Assembly: GCA_963724365.1 (NCBI GenBank)
Contig: CAVRUR010000001.1
Location: 248,001-312,000, forward strand
Length of the DNA: 64,000 bases
Source: JALORV01 sp963724365
GTDB lineage: Bacteria > Pseudomonadota > Gammaproteobacteria > Burkholderiales > Burkholderiaceae_F
Reading direction: 5' to 3'
A program made the position numbers and the translations under genes. The notes beneath the pieces were generated by a model that saw nothing but the letters and a program-made list of their open reading frames with translations, did no database searches and was not told the DNA's origin. This document shows, in pieces, positions 43,863 through 51,487 of the stretch. Position 1 is the stretch's first letter. The number at the start of each line of letters is the position of its first letter.

Positions 43863-44330
43863 ATGAAACTCACTTCGTCCGCCTTTGAGAACTACGGCAG
43901 CATTCCACGCAAGCACACCTGCGAAGGAGCTGATGTCTCGCCGTCGTTGACGATCGACGGTGTCCCCGCCGGCGCACGCAGCCTTGCGTTGATCGTCGAT
44001 GATCCCGACGCGCCCGATCCGGCGGCGCCGAAGATGACCTGGGTTCACTGGGTGGTGTACGACCTGCCGCCCGATACGACGTCGCTGCAGGAAGGCGTCG
44101 CCGCATCGGCGATGCATGCGCGCGATGGCCTCAACGACTGGAAACGGATAGGTTACGGCGGTCCCTGCCCGCCGATCGGCCGACATCGGTACTTCTTCAA
44201 GCTGGTCGCGCTCGATCGACTGCTGGGCGATTTGCATCGACCCAGCAGCGGGGCGCTGCAGACGGCGTTCGAGGGCCATGTGCTGGCACGGGCAGAAATG
44301 ATCGGCACCTACGAGAAGCGCAGTGGCTAG
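43863..44330 (+). CDS. YbhB/YbcL family Raf kinase inhibitor-like protein
   Basis: The 155-residue protein matches the bacterial PEBP fold: PRKHTCEGADVSPSLTIDGVPAG, LALIVDDPDAPD, WVHWVVYDLPPDTTSL and the ligand-site region YGGPCPPIGRHRYFFKLVALD. The role of bacterial members is not established; binding of a small anion or phospholipid is assumed from the fold. A GGAG ribosome-binding site precedes the ATG by 11 bases. Confidence 0.93.
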   Translation: MKLTSSAFENYGSIPRKHTCEGADVSPSLTIDGVPAGARSLALIVDDPDAPDPAAPKMTWVHWVVYDLPPDTTSLQEGVAASAMHARDGLNDWKRIGYGGPCPPIGRHRYFFKLVALDRLLGDLHRPSSGALQTAFEGHVLARAEMIGTYEKRSG

Positions 44331-44402
44331 TCGCGACCGCGCGGGCACTCGCAAGCAGCGCGCCGGTAGAATCCGCGCCTTTCGCACTGCCCGGGGCAAG
44401 TC

Positions 44403-46142
44403 TTGCTTTCCGCACAGAAACAACAGGTCGTCGCACTGATCGAGCAGGCGCTTGCCGGCCTGGGCGTGCACGACGTTCCCGTTGTGCTCGAACGGCCCAA
44501 GATCGAAGCGCATGGCGACCTCGCGTGCAACGTGGCGCTGCAGGTGGCCAAGGGCCTCAAGCGGAATCCGCGCGAGGTCGGCCAGGCGATCGTCAGCGCA
44601 CTGAACCTCAACCCGGCAGCACGCGGCCTCATCGATGCCGCCGAGATCGCAGGACCCGGCTTCATCAACCTGCGCATCTCCGCGGCTGCACGCCAGGAAG
44701 TCGTTCGCGCCGCCTTGCGCGAGCACGAGTGCTTCGGGACGACGTCGGCGCACGCCGGCCACCGCGTGATGGTCGAGTTCGTGTCGGCCAATCCGACCGG
44801 GCCGCTGCACCTCGGCCACGCACGCCAGGCCGCGATCGGCGATGCTCTCGCCAACCTGCTGGCTGCACAGGGCTGGCAGGTCTCGCGCGAGTTCTATTAC
44901 AACGACGCGGGCGTGCAGATCGCCAATCTCGCGCTGTCGTTGCAGGCGCGTGCGCGCGAACTGCTCGGTGCTTCGGTCGAGTTCCCGGAGGCTGGCTACC
45001 GCGGCGACTACATCGTCGACATCGCGCGCGACTTCCTCGCGAAGAAGACGGTGAAGGCGCGCGACGGCGAGCCGGTCACTGCGAGCGGCGACCCGAACGA
45101 CCTCGACGCCGTGCGCCACTTCGCCGTCGTGTATCTGCGCAACGAGCAGGACGCTGACCTGGCGGCGCTCGGCGTTGCCTTCGACAACTACTTCCTCGAA
45201 TCGTCGCTGTACGCGGACGGCAAGGTCGACGCGACCGTCAAGGCGCTGGTCGATTCCGGCATGACCTACGAGGCCGAATCGGCGCTGTGGCTGAGAACGA
45301 CGGAATTCGACGACCTTGCCGGGCATGGTGGCCCGCCGAAGGACGACAAGGACCGTGTGATGCGCAAGTCCGACGGCACCTACACCTACTTCGTGCCGGA
45401 CGTGGCCTATCACCTCAACAAGCTGCAGCGCGGCTACGAAAAGGTCATCAACATCCAGGGCACGGACCACTACGGCACGGTGGCGCGTGTGCGTGCCGGC
45501 GTGCAGGCGGCGGCGCGCAGCCTCGCCCTTTCCGCGCCGCACGGCTATCCCGACTACCTGCTGCACAAGATGCTGCGCGTCACGAAGGGCGGCGAGGAAG
45601 TGAAGATGAGCAAGCGGGCCGGCACCTACGTGGCGCTGCGCGACCTGCTCGAGTGGGTCGGGCGCGATGCGACGCGCTACTTCCTCGTGGCGCGCAAGGC
45701 CGACGCCGAGTTCACATTCGACGTCGACCTGGCACTGTCGCAGTCCGAAGACAACCCGGTCTACTACGTGCAGTACGCCCACGCGCGCATCTGCTCGGTC
45801 CTGCAGCAGGCCGGCGAGAAGGGTTTCGCGGTTCCCGACGTTGCCGCCGCGCTGCGGACGGATCTCGGCCCGCTGGCCAGCGCGCGCGAGCAGTCGCTGC
45901 TGAACCGCTTGTCCGCCTATCCCGACGTGCTGGCCGACGCGACGAACGACCTGGCGCCGCATCAGCTGGCGAACTACCTGAAGGATCTCGCGGCCGACTT
46001 TCACGGCTACTACAATGCCGAGCGGGTGCTGGTCGATGACGACGGCGTGCGCAACGCCCGGCTGGCGCTGTTGCTGGCGACTCGCCAGGTCGTCCGCAAC
46101 GGCCTGGCCCTCCTCGGCGTCTCCGCGCCGGAAAAAATGTGA
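44403..46142 (+). CDS. argS: Arginyl-tRNA synthetase
   Basis: The 579-residue class I synthetase charges tRNA-Arg with arginine. The N-terminal Add-1 domain precedes SANPTGPLHLGHARQAAIGD with the HIGH-like HLGH near residue 137. The KMSKS-like EVKMSKRAGTYV is near residue 401, and a DALR anticodon-binding domain (PVYYVQYAHARICSVL and C-terminal) follows. Length and order are normal. The start is a TTG at 44403, which gives the conserved beginning. Its TGA overlaps the ATG of the SPOR gene. It is essential and a useful anchor of the syntenic block argS-SPOR-dsbA-SDR. Confidence 0.96.
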   Translation: MLSAQKQQVVALIEQALAGLGVHDVPVVLERPKIEAHGDLACNVALQVAKGLKRNPREVGQAIVSALNLNPAARGLIDAAEIAGPGFINLRISAAARQEVVRAALREHECFGTTSAHAGHRVMVEFVSANPTGPLHLGHARQAAIGDALANLLAAQGWQVSREFYYNDAGVQIANLALSLQARARELLGASVEFPEAGYRGDYIVDIARDFLAKKTVKARDGEPVTASGDPNDLDAVRHFAVVYLRNEQDADLAALGVAFDNYFLESSLYADGKVDATVKALVDSGMTYEAESALWLRTTEFDDLAGHGGPPKDDKDRVMRKSDGTYTYFVPDVAYHLNKLQRGYEKVINIQGTDHYGTVARVRAGVQAAARSLALSAPHGYPDYLLHKMLRVTKGGEEVKMSKRAGTYVALRDLLEWVGRDATRYFLVARKADAEFTFDVDLALSQSEDNPVYYVQYAHARICSVLQQAGEKGFAVPDVAAALRTDLGPLASAREQSLLNRLSAYPDVLADATNDLAPHQLANYLKDLAADFHGYYNAERVLVDDDGVRNARLALLLATRQVVRNGLALLGVSAPEKM

Positions 46143-46723
46143 TGCCCCGACTCCTGCCCGATTTCGCCTCCCCTGACTTCGTCTCCCGCCAGACCGGCGG
46201 CACGCTGCTTGGTTTCATCCTGGGCCTCATCCTCGGGCTGGCCATCGCTGTTGCGGTGGCGCTGTACATCACCAATGCGCCGGTGCCATTCCTCAACAAG
46301 GTGCGCCCGGCCAGCGAGAACATCAATCCGGGCGCGGGCGGACAACTGCCCGACCCGAACAAACCCCTGCAGTCGGCACCGCAACCGGCCGACACGGCCA
46401 CCGTGCCGCCGGCCAGGCTCGACGCAGCGACTGATCCCAAGGCCGCTCCACCGCCGCCGGAAAAAGGCATGGCCGCGCTTCCTGACGACGGTTCGCGCTA
46501 CCTGCTGCAGGCGGGCGCGTTCAAGACGCCGGAAGATGCCGATGCCATGCGCGCACGCCTCGCGCTGCTGGGCTTCGATGCGAAGATCTTTCCGCGCGAG
46601 CAGGATGGCCAGACGCTGTATCGCGTTCGCCTCGGTCCTTACGGAAACGTCGAGGACGTCAACCGCATGCGCAAGTCGATGGCGGAAAACGGCATCGACG
46701 TGCAGTTGATCAAGGTCCGCTGA
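46142..46723 (+). CDS. SPOR domain protein (FtsN-like architecture)
   Basis: The 193-residue product has a single membrane span (GTLLGFILGLILGLAIAVAVALYI, about residues 21-44). A Pro/Ala-rich periplasmic linker follows, then a C-terminal SPOR domain of about 75 residues, beginning RYLLQAGAFKTPEDADAMRARLALLGF. SPOR domains bind denuded peptidoglycan at division septa. In betaproteobacteria the gene after argS has this layout. The ATG overlaps the argS stop (TGATG), so the two are translationally coupled. Confidence 0.9.
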   Translation: MPRLLPDFASPDFVSRQTGGTLLGFILGLILGLAIAVAVALYITNAPVPFLNKVRPASENINPGAGGQLPDPNKPLQSAPQPADTATVPPARLDAATDPKAAPPPPEKGMAALPDDGSRYLLQAGAFKTPEDADAMRARLALLGFDAKIFPREQDGQTLYRVRLGPYGNVEDVNRMRKSMAENGIDVQLIKVR

Positions 46724-46838
46724 CCACTAACCCGCGATCCACTCGTCGGTGCGGGTGAACCCTTGTCATCGCCGACGGTCGCAGACTCGTTGAACCTGAA
46801 ACCTGCCGGCCCCCGCGCCGTCTTCTGGAGATCCTGAC

Positions 46839-47495
46839 ATGCTGCTTTCCCGACGCCTCCTGCTGATCGCATCCGCCGCGACGGCAGCCGCACCGTTGCT
46901 CGTGCACGCTCAGGCCGCTCCGCGCGTGCCACAGGAAGTGAAGGACTACGTCACGCTGAAAACCCCGGTACCGGTGGAAAGCGGCGGCAAGATCGAGGTG
47001 CTCGAGTTCTTCCAGTACTCCTGCCCGCACTGCGCGTCCTACGACCCTTACCTCCAGGCCTGGAGAAAGAAACTGCCGGCCGACGTCGATTACAAGCGCA
47101 TCCCGATCGCGTGGGACAACAGCACGATGCCGCACGTGCGCATCTACTACACTCTCGAGACACTCGGCAAGCTCGACGACATGCACCAGAAAGTCTTCAC
47201 TGCGATCCAGAAGAACCGGCAGCCGATGGTGAATCCGGACCAGATCGCGGATTTCATGGCGGCCAACGGCATCGATCGCAAGCAGTGGATCGATACCTAC
47301 AACTCGTTCTCGGTGGCGGCGCGGTCCAATCGGGCGGGACAGATCTGGCGCGCCTACAAGATCGACGGCACGCCGGCCGTGGCTGTCGACGGCAAGTTCA
47401 CGACGGCGCCCTCGATGGTCGGTTCGCGTGAAGGCAGCCTGATCGTGCTGGACTATCTCGTGCAGCGCGCCCGCGCCGAAAAATCCAAGAAGTAG
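46839..47495 (+). CDS. dsbA: Thiol:disulfide interchange protein DsbA
   Basis: The 218-residue protein starts with a signal peptide (SRRLLLIASAATAAAPLLVHAQA). The thioredoxin-type active site EFFQYSCPHCASYDP has CPHC near residue 62, and a cis-Pro loop lies in DGTPAVAVDGKF. DsbA introduces disulfides into periplasmic proteins. It follows the SPOR protein in the conserved argS block. The N-terminal arginine pair is not followed by a Tat-like pattern, so Sec export is likely. Confidence 0.94.
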   Translation: MLLSRRLLLIASAATAAAPLLVHAQAAPRVPQEVKDYVTLKTPVPVESGGKIEVLEFFQYSCPHCASYDPYLQAWRKKLPADVDYKRIPIAWDNSTMPHVRIYYTLETLGKLDDMHQKVFTAIQKNRQPMVNPDQIADFMAANGIDRKQWIDTYNSFSVAARSNRAGQIWRAYKIDGTPAVAVDGKFTTAPSMVGSREGSLIVLDYLVQRARAEKSKK

Positions 47496-47503
47496 TAAAT
47501 CTC

Positions 47504-47533
47504 ACCGCGCGCGGCGTTCCGCACGCGCGCGGT
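47504..47533 (+). terminator. Perfect 10-bp hairpin after dsbA
   Basis: ACCGCGCGCG and CGCGCGCGGT form a perfect 10-bp stem with a 10-base loop, starting 8 bases after the dsbA stop. No T-tract follows. It probably ends or stabilises the argS-SPOR-dsbA transcript. Confidence 0.5.
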
Positions 47534-47571
47534 CAGCCGGCTTTGGCGTGAACAGGCCCTAGACTGCTTCC

Positions 47572-48339
47572 ATGGCGATGAACGTCTTCATCACCGGCGC
47601 TTCCGGCGGCATCGGTGCCGCACTGGCGAAGGAGTTCGCCGGCCGCGGTGCCTGTCTGGGGCTGGTGGCGCGCCGCCGCGAGGCGCTCGAGGCATTGGTC
47701 GCCACGCTGCCGGGTCGCCACCACTTGTATGCAGTCGACGTGACCGACACCGATGCGATCATCGCGGCGGGTCGCGCGTTCGATGCCGCCACCGGCGGAG
47801 TCGACATCGTGGTTGCCAACGCCGGCATCTCGGTCGGCATGAAGACCGAGCACTACGAGGATCTGGCGCAGCTCCGGCGCGTGTTCGACACCAATGTGTT
47901 CGCGATGGCGAGCACATTCCACCCCTTTATCGCGCCGATGAAGGCGCGCGGTCGCGGCACGCTGGTGGGTATCGCCAGCGTGGCCGGAATCCGCGGCCTG
48001 CCGGGTTCGGAAGCCTATTGCGCCTCGAAGTCGGCCGTCATTACCTATTGCGAGAGCCTGCGCGTCGAGCTGTCGAAAGTGCAGATCAAGGTTGTCACGA
48101 TCTCGCCGGGTTTCATCCGCACCGAGCTGACGGCGAAGAATCCCTATGCGATGCCGTTTCTGATGGATGCCGCCGACTTCGCGCCGCGCGCGGTGGACGC
48201 GATGCTCGCCGGCGTTCGCTACCGCACGATCCCCTGGCAAATGGGAGTCGTCACGGCGGTGCTGAAGTTCCTGCCGCGCGCGCAGTTCGATCGGCTGACG
48301 CGACGACGGAAACAAAAGCCACGCGCGACGGCGGCGTAG
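47572..48339 (+). CDS. SDR family oxidoreductase (argS block)
   Basis: The 255-residue protein has FITGASGGIGAALAKEFAGRGA at residues 6-27, VANAGIS, GIASVAGIRG and YCASKSA. The tail RYRTIPWQMGVVTAVLKFLPRAQFDRLTRRRKQ resembles SDRs with a membrane-associating C-terminus. The position after dsbA is conserved in betaproteobacteria. The substrate is unknown. Confidence 0.9.
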   Translation: MAMNVFITGASGGIGAALAKEFAGRGACLGLVARRREALEALVATLPGRHHLYAVDVTDTDAIIAAGRAFDAATGGVDIVVANAGISVGMKTEHYEDLAQLRRVFDTNVFAMASTFHPFIAPMKARGRGTLVGIASVAGIRGLPGSEAYCASKSAVITYCESLRVELSKVQIKVVTISPGFIRTELTAKNPYAMPFLMDAADFAPRAVDAMLAGVRYRTIPWQMGVVTAVLKFLPRAQFDRLTRRRKQKPRATAA

Positions 48340-48349
48340 CAACGGCCGA

Positions 48350-49543
48350 TCAGGAGCAGCCGCGCAGACGTTCAAAACCCGCGGCCAGATCGTCGATCAG
48401 GTCGTCGGCATCTTCCAGTCCGGCAGCGATGCGAAACAGCGGTCCCTCGAATGACAAGGGGACGACCGTGCGTTCGGGGAAAACCGGGATCAGCAGGCTT
48501 TCGAAGCCGCCCCACGAGTAGCCGCGACCGAAAAGCTGCAGCCCGTCGATGAACGCGACAAAGCGATCCTCGGCAACCGGCTTGAGTACGACTCCGAACA
48601 GGCCCGAGGCGCCGGACATGTCGCGCTTCCACAGCGTGTGGCCCGGATCGGATCCGAGCGCCGGGTACAGAATCCGCGCGACCTCGGGTCGCGACTGCAG
48701 CCATTCGATCAGCCGCCACGCGGTCGCCGTGTGCTGTCGCAGCCGTGCCGCCATCGAGTGAAGGCCTCGGTGCGCGAGGTAGACATCGTCCGGGCTGGTG
48801 GTCAGCCCGTAGTGGTGCATCGTCTCACGCAACCGCGGCCAGGCCGCTGCATTGCTGGTGACCGTGCCCATGATGACGTCGGAGTGCCCGCAGATGTACT
48901 TGGTGGCCGCATGGATCGAAATATCGACGCCGTGCGCGAGCGGTTGGAAGTAAAGCGGCGTGGCCCAGGTGTTGTCCATCATGCTGACCGCGCCGCGGCT
49001 GCGCGCGACCTCGGCCAGCAGCGGAACGTCCTGCATCTCGAAGGTCAGCGATCCCGGCGATTCGAGGAAGAGCACGCGCGTGGTCGGCCGGAACATTGCC
49101 TCGACCGCGGCGCGGCCCTGCTCGCCGATGCGCGGGTCGTAGAACGTCGCCTCCACACCGTAGCGGGCAAGCGTGTCGCGGCAAAAGCGACGGGTCGGCC
49201 AGTAGACCGAGTCGGGCACCAGTACATGGTCGCCCGCCTCCACGTAGGCAAGGATCGGAATCGTGCACGCAGTGAGTCCCGACGGCAGCGCCCAGCTCGC
49301 ATGGCCGCCCTCCAGGACGTTCAGCGCCTCGTAGAACGCATGGTGCGTGGGCGTGCCGTAGATGCCGTAGGTGACCGACGCCCCCTCTTCGCCGGCGTTG
49401 CGGCGCGCGATGCGCGCCTTCATGTCGGCCACGCTTTCGTGCAGCACGGTGGAGCCGCGTACCAGCGGCGGATTGACGAAGTCGAAGCTGGTATGCGTGT
49501 CGCGCCCTGCGGTGACGAGGTCGGTGCCTCTGCGTCGCTTCAT
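48350..49543 (-). CDS. metC: Cystathionine beta-lyase
   Basis: The 397-residue PLP enzyme of the Cys/Met metabolism family converts cystathionine to homocysteine, pyruvate and ammonia. Motifs include YGIYGTPTHHAFYEALNVLEGG, LPSGLTACTIPILAYVEAGDHVLVPDSVYWPTRRFC, DNTWATPLYFQPLAHGVDISIHAATKYICGHSDVIMG with the PLP Lys, and FGRGYSWGGFESL, which is specific to the beta-lyase subgroup. Its ATG overlaps the stop of the upstream MBL gene by four bases (ATGA), so it is co-translated with it and probably shares LiuR control. Confidence 0.92.
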   Translation of the reverse strand: MKRRRGTDLVTAGRDTHTSFDFVNPPLVRGSTVLHESVADMKARIARRNAGEEGASVTYGIYGTPTHHAFYEALNVLEGGHASWALPSGLTACTIPILAYVEAGDHVLVPDSVYWPTRRFCRDTLARYGVEATFYDPRIGEQGRAAVEAMFRPTTRVLFLESPGSLTFEMQDVPLLAEVARSRGAVSMMDNTWATPLYFQPLAHGVDISIHAATKYICGHSDVIMGTVTSNAAAWPRLRETMHHYGLTTSPDDVYLAHRGLHSMAARLRQHTATAWRLIEWLQSRPEVARILYPALGSDPGHTLWKRDMSGASGLFGVVLKPVAEDRFVAFIDGLQLFGRGYSWGGFESLLIPVFPERTVVPLSFEGPLFRIAAGLEDADDLIDDLAAGFERLRGCS

Positions 49544-50649
49544 CGTGTCACTCCGGTCTCATTGGGCCGCGTGGGCGCCGCGTGGAACTGGAACACCCCA
49601 TTGCGCTCGACGCGTTCCACAGCACCGTCGTACCAGAGCGCGTGCAGGTGAGCGAGACTTTCACCGAGTGCGAAGGTGGTCTGGTGCAGGTCGAGCGTGC
49701 GTTTGAACAGCACCGGCACGATGCTGGCGGCGGTCTGCGGTGACGCGCAGGCAGCGAGCACTTCGGCCAGGCGCTCGCGGTGGTGCGCATGCTGTTGCGC
49801 GATGCGCTGGTGCAGACCGGTGAACGGCTTGCCGTGCGATGGCAGCACCAGCGTGTCGGCGGGCAGCAGCAGCAGACGATCGAGTGAATGCAGGTAGCGC
49901 GGCAAGGGATTGCCCTCCGGCTCGACGTCGAACACGCTGACGTTGGTCGAGATGCGCGGCAGCACCATGTCGCCGGCGATCAGCAGCCGGTCCTCGTCGC
50001 AGTACAGCGATACGTGTTCCGGCGAGTGGCCGTAGCCAACGATGTTGCGGAACACCCGCCTGCCATGCGCGGGCCCGATCGCGACTTCGTCGCCGTCCAG
50101 CAGTCGGCGAAAGCGCAGCGGGACACTCGGCACGAGTTTCGGGTAATAGCCGGAACCGCGTGCGCGCACCCGGGCCAGCGACTCGTCGTCGACCAGTCCA
50201 TGACGACGGAAGTGCGCCGCCGCGCCCTCGCCGCTGGTGTCGTCACCACCGGCCGCGAGGAACCGGCCGAACGCATACTCGGTCGCACTCATCGAGAGCG
50301 GCGCCTGCCAGCGCTTGCGGTCACCGCCCGCGGTCAGCCAGTGGGCGAGGCCAAGATGGTCCGGGTGAAAGTGCGTGCACAGCAGGCGCAGCAGCGGTCG
50401 CTCGCCGAACAGGCCGTCGAAGATCCGCTCCCACGCCGACTTCGTCTCGTCCGACGTGATGCCGCTGTCGATGATCGTGAATCCGCGGCGTCCATCGATC
50501 TCGTCGTCGAGCACCCACAGGTTGATGTGGTCGAGCGCGAACGGCAGCGGCATGCGTACCCAGTGCACTCCCGGCCGCAGCGTGATCCACGTGCCGGACC
50601 CGGGCACGTCCGCCCAAGGGTAGTGCAGCTCGTGCTCGTTCGGGTTCAT
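49540..50649 (-). CDS. MBL-fold metallo-hydrolase
   Basis: The 369-residue protein carries the metallo-beta-lactamase metal motif HFHPDHLGLAHWL near residue 93, a later His in GYGHSPEHVSLYC, the bridging Asp in LLIAGDMVLPRIS and a C-terminal winged-helix-like region after VLPSHGKPFTGL. Members of this type occur in liu clusters of proteobacteria. A hydrolase of an acyl-CoA or glutathione thioester is a reasonable guess, but the substrate is not known. The gene starts 28 bases from a LiuR palindrome and is divergent from liuR. Confidence 0.88.
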   Translation of the reverse strand: MNPNEHELHYPWADVPGSGTWITLRPGVHWVRMPLPFALDHINLWVLDDEIDGRRGFTIIDSGITSDETKSAWERIFDGLFGERPLLRLLCTHFHPDHLGLAHWLTAGGDRKRWQAPLSMSATEYAFGRFLAAGGDDTSGEGAAAHFRRHGLVDDESLARVRARGSGYYPKLVPSVPLRFRRLLDGDEVAIGPAHGRRVFRNIVGYGHSPEHVSLYCDEDRLLIAGDMVLPRISTNVSVFDVEPEGNPLPRYLHSLDRLLLLPADTLVLPSHGKPFTGLHQRIAQQHAHHRERLAEVLAACASPQTAASIVPVLFKRTLDLHQTTFALGESLAHLHALWYDGAVERVERNGVFQFHAAPTRPNETGVTR

Positions 50650-50676
50650 GCGAAGGCGAGTGACAGGGGCGGTGAC

Positions 50677-50692
50677 TTGACGTTAACGTCAA
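50677..50692. promoter_or_regulatory. LiuR operator in the liuR/MBL divergent region
   Basis: TTGACGTTAACGTCAA is a perfect 16-base palindrome, 28 bases from the MBL start and 22 bases from the liuR start. It closely matches the published LiuR motif of proteobacteria (TTGACGTTTACGTCAA-like, as I recall it). The same 16 bases recur at 53896-53911. The position suggests autoregulation of liuR and control of the MBL-metC operon. Confidence 0.8.
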
Positions 50693-50714
50693 CTGCGACG
50701 ATTCTACGCGGCGG

Positions 50715-51203
50715 ATGCCGACGTTCGATCACCCGACCCGCATGTCCACGCGCGCGCGCCCTGCCACTCCGCGCCCTGCCAATCCGCGCGCCACACTCGC
50801 CAACGACGAGCACGAGACCCGCTCGTACTCGATCACCGAACTCGCGCGCGAGTTCGACATCACGCCGCGCGCGATCCGCTTCTATGAAGACCAGGGCATC
50901 CTGGCCCCGACCCGCAGCGGTGCATCCGGCCTTACGCGTGTGTACTCGCCGCGCGACCGCACGCGACTGAAACTGACGCTGCGCGGCAAGCGGCTGGGTC
51001 TGTCGCTGCTGCAGGTACGCGAGCTGATCGACATGTACGAGTCGCCGAAGGATGCCGGCGCGCAGGCAAAGCGCTTTCTCAGCGTGCTCAACCAGCATCG
51101 GGCCGCGCTCGAGCAGCAGCGCGAGGACATCCAGGTCACGCTGGCCGAGATTGCGCAGCACGAGGCCGAGTGCCGGCGCCTGCTGGAGCGGGGCCGGCGC
51201 TAG
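50715..51203 (+). CDS. liuR: MerR family regulator LiuR
   Basis: The 162-residue protein has a Pro/Arg-rich N-terminal extension of about 35 residues. The MerR winged helix is SYSITELAREFDITPRAIRFYEDQGILAP, then SGLTRVYSPRDRTRLKLTLRGKRLGLSLLQVRELIDMY, and a coiled-coil dimerisation helix ends RRLLERG. It lacks the Cys residues of metal-sensing MerR proteins. LiuR controls branched-chain amino acid degradation. Two matching palindromes in the window support the call. The true start may be the ATG at 50742, which would drop nine poorly conserved residues. Confidence 0.9.
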   Translation: MPTFDHPTRMSTRARPATPRPANPRATLANDEHETRSYSITELAREFDITPRAIRFYEDQGILAPTRSGASGLTRVYSPRDRTRLKLTLRGKRLGLSLLQVRELIDMYESPKDAGAQAKRFLSVLNQHRAALEQQREDIQVTLAEIAQHEAECRRLLERGRR

Positions 51204-51332
51204 GTGCGCACGCGGCTCCCGCCCCCATCGACTGGCCGAACACTGGGCAGGCTGCGTATCCGGCCTGCCATTTACACAAGGTTTGATTTGAGTGAAACCC
51301 GTCGGCATCGGCGGCGTGACAATGCCACTGCT

Positions 51333-51479
51333 ATGAACGCCATCCCGCTCAAGATCAGCCCCCCGCTGAACGGACCCGAACCGATCCAACGGGATCTGGC
51401 GGCTGCCCACGGTATTACGTGGAGCGTAGGACTCGGCGCCCTGGTGTGGGCGGTGATTCTGTACGCCCTGCTCGACTAG
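51333..51479 (+). CDS. Small membrane protein, 48 residues
   Basis: The ATG at 51333 opens a short frame with a 20-residue soluble part and one C-terminal span (ITWSVGLGALVWAVILYALLD). It ends 8 bases before the convergent recQ stop. No strong ribosome-binding site is visible (GTGACAATG upstream). It may be a real tail-type membrane protein, but coding support is limited to the hydrophobic pattern and the frame's GC bias. Confidence 0.4.
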   Translation: MNAIPLKISPPLNGPEPIQRDLAAAHGITWSVGLGALVWAVILYALLD

Positions 51480-51487
51480 CACCTGCC

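Noticed and set aside
43785..46004. A 739-codon open frame antisense to argS and the YbhB gene
   Set aside because: argS has complete HIGH and KMSKS motifs; the antisense frame is rich in Arg, Ala and His with no domain.
42397..46142. A defence or mobile island suggested by the PHP-less polymerase
   Set aside because: Flanking genes (CBS, YbhB, argS, SPOR, dsbA) are core genes with normal base composition, so there is no sign of transfer.
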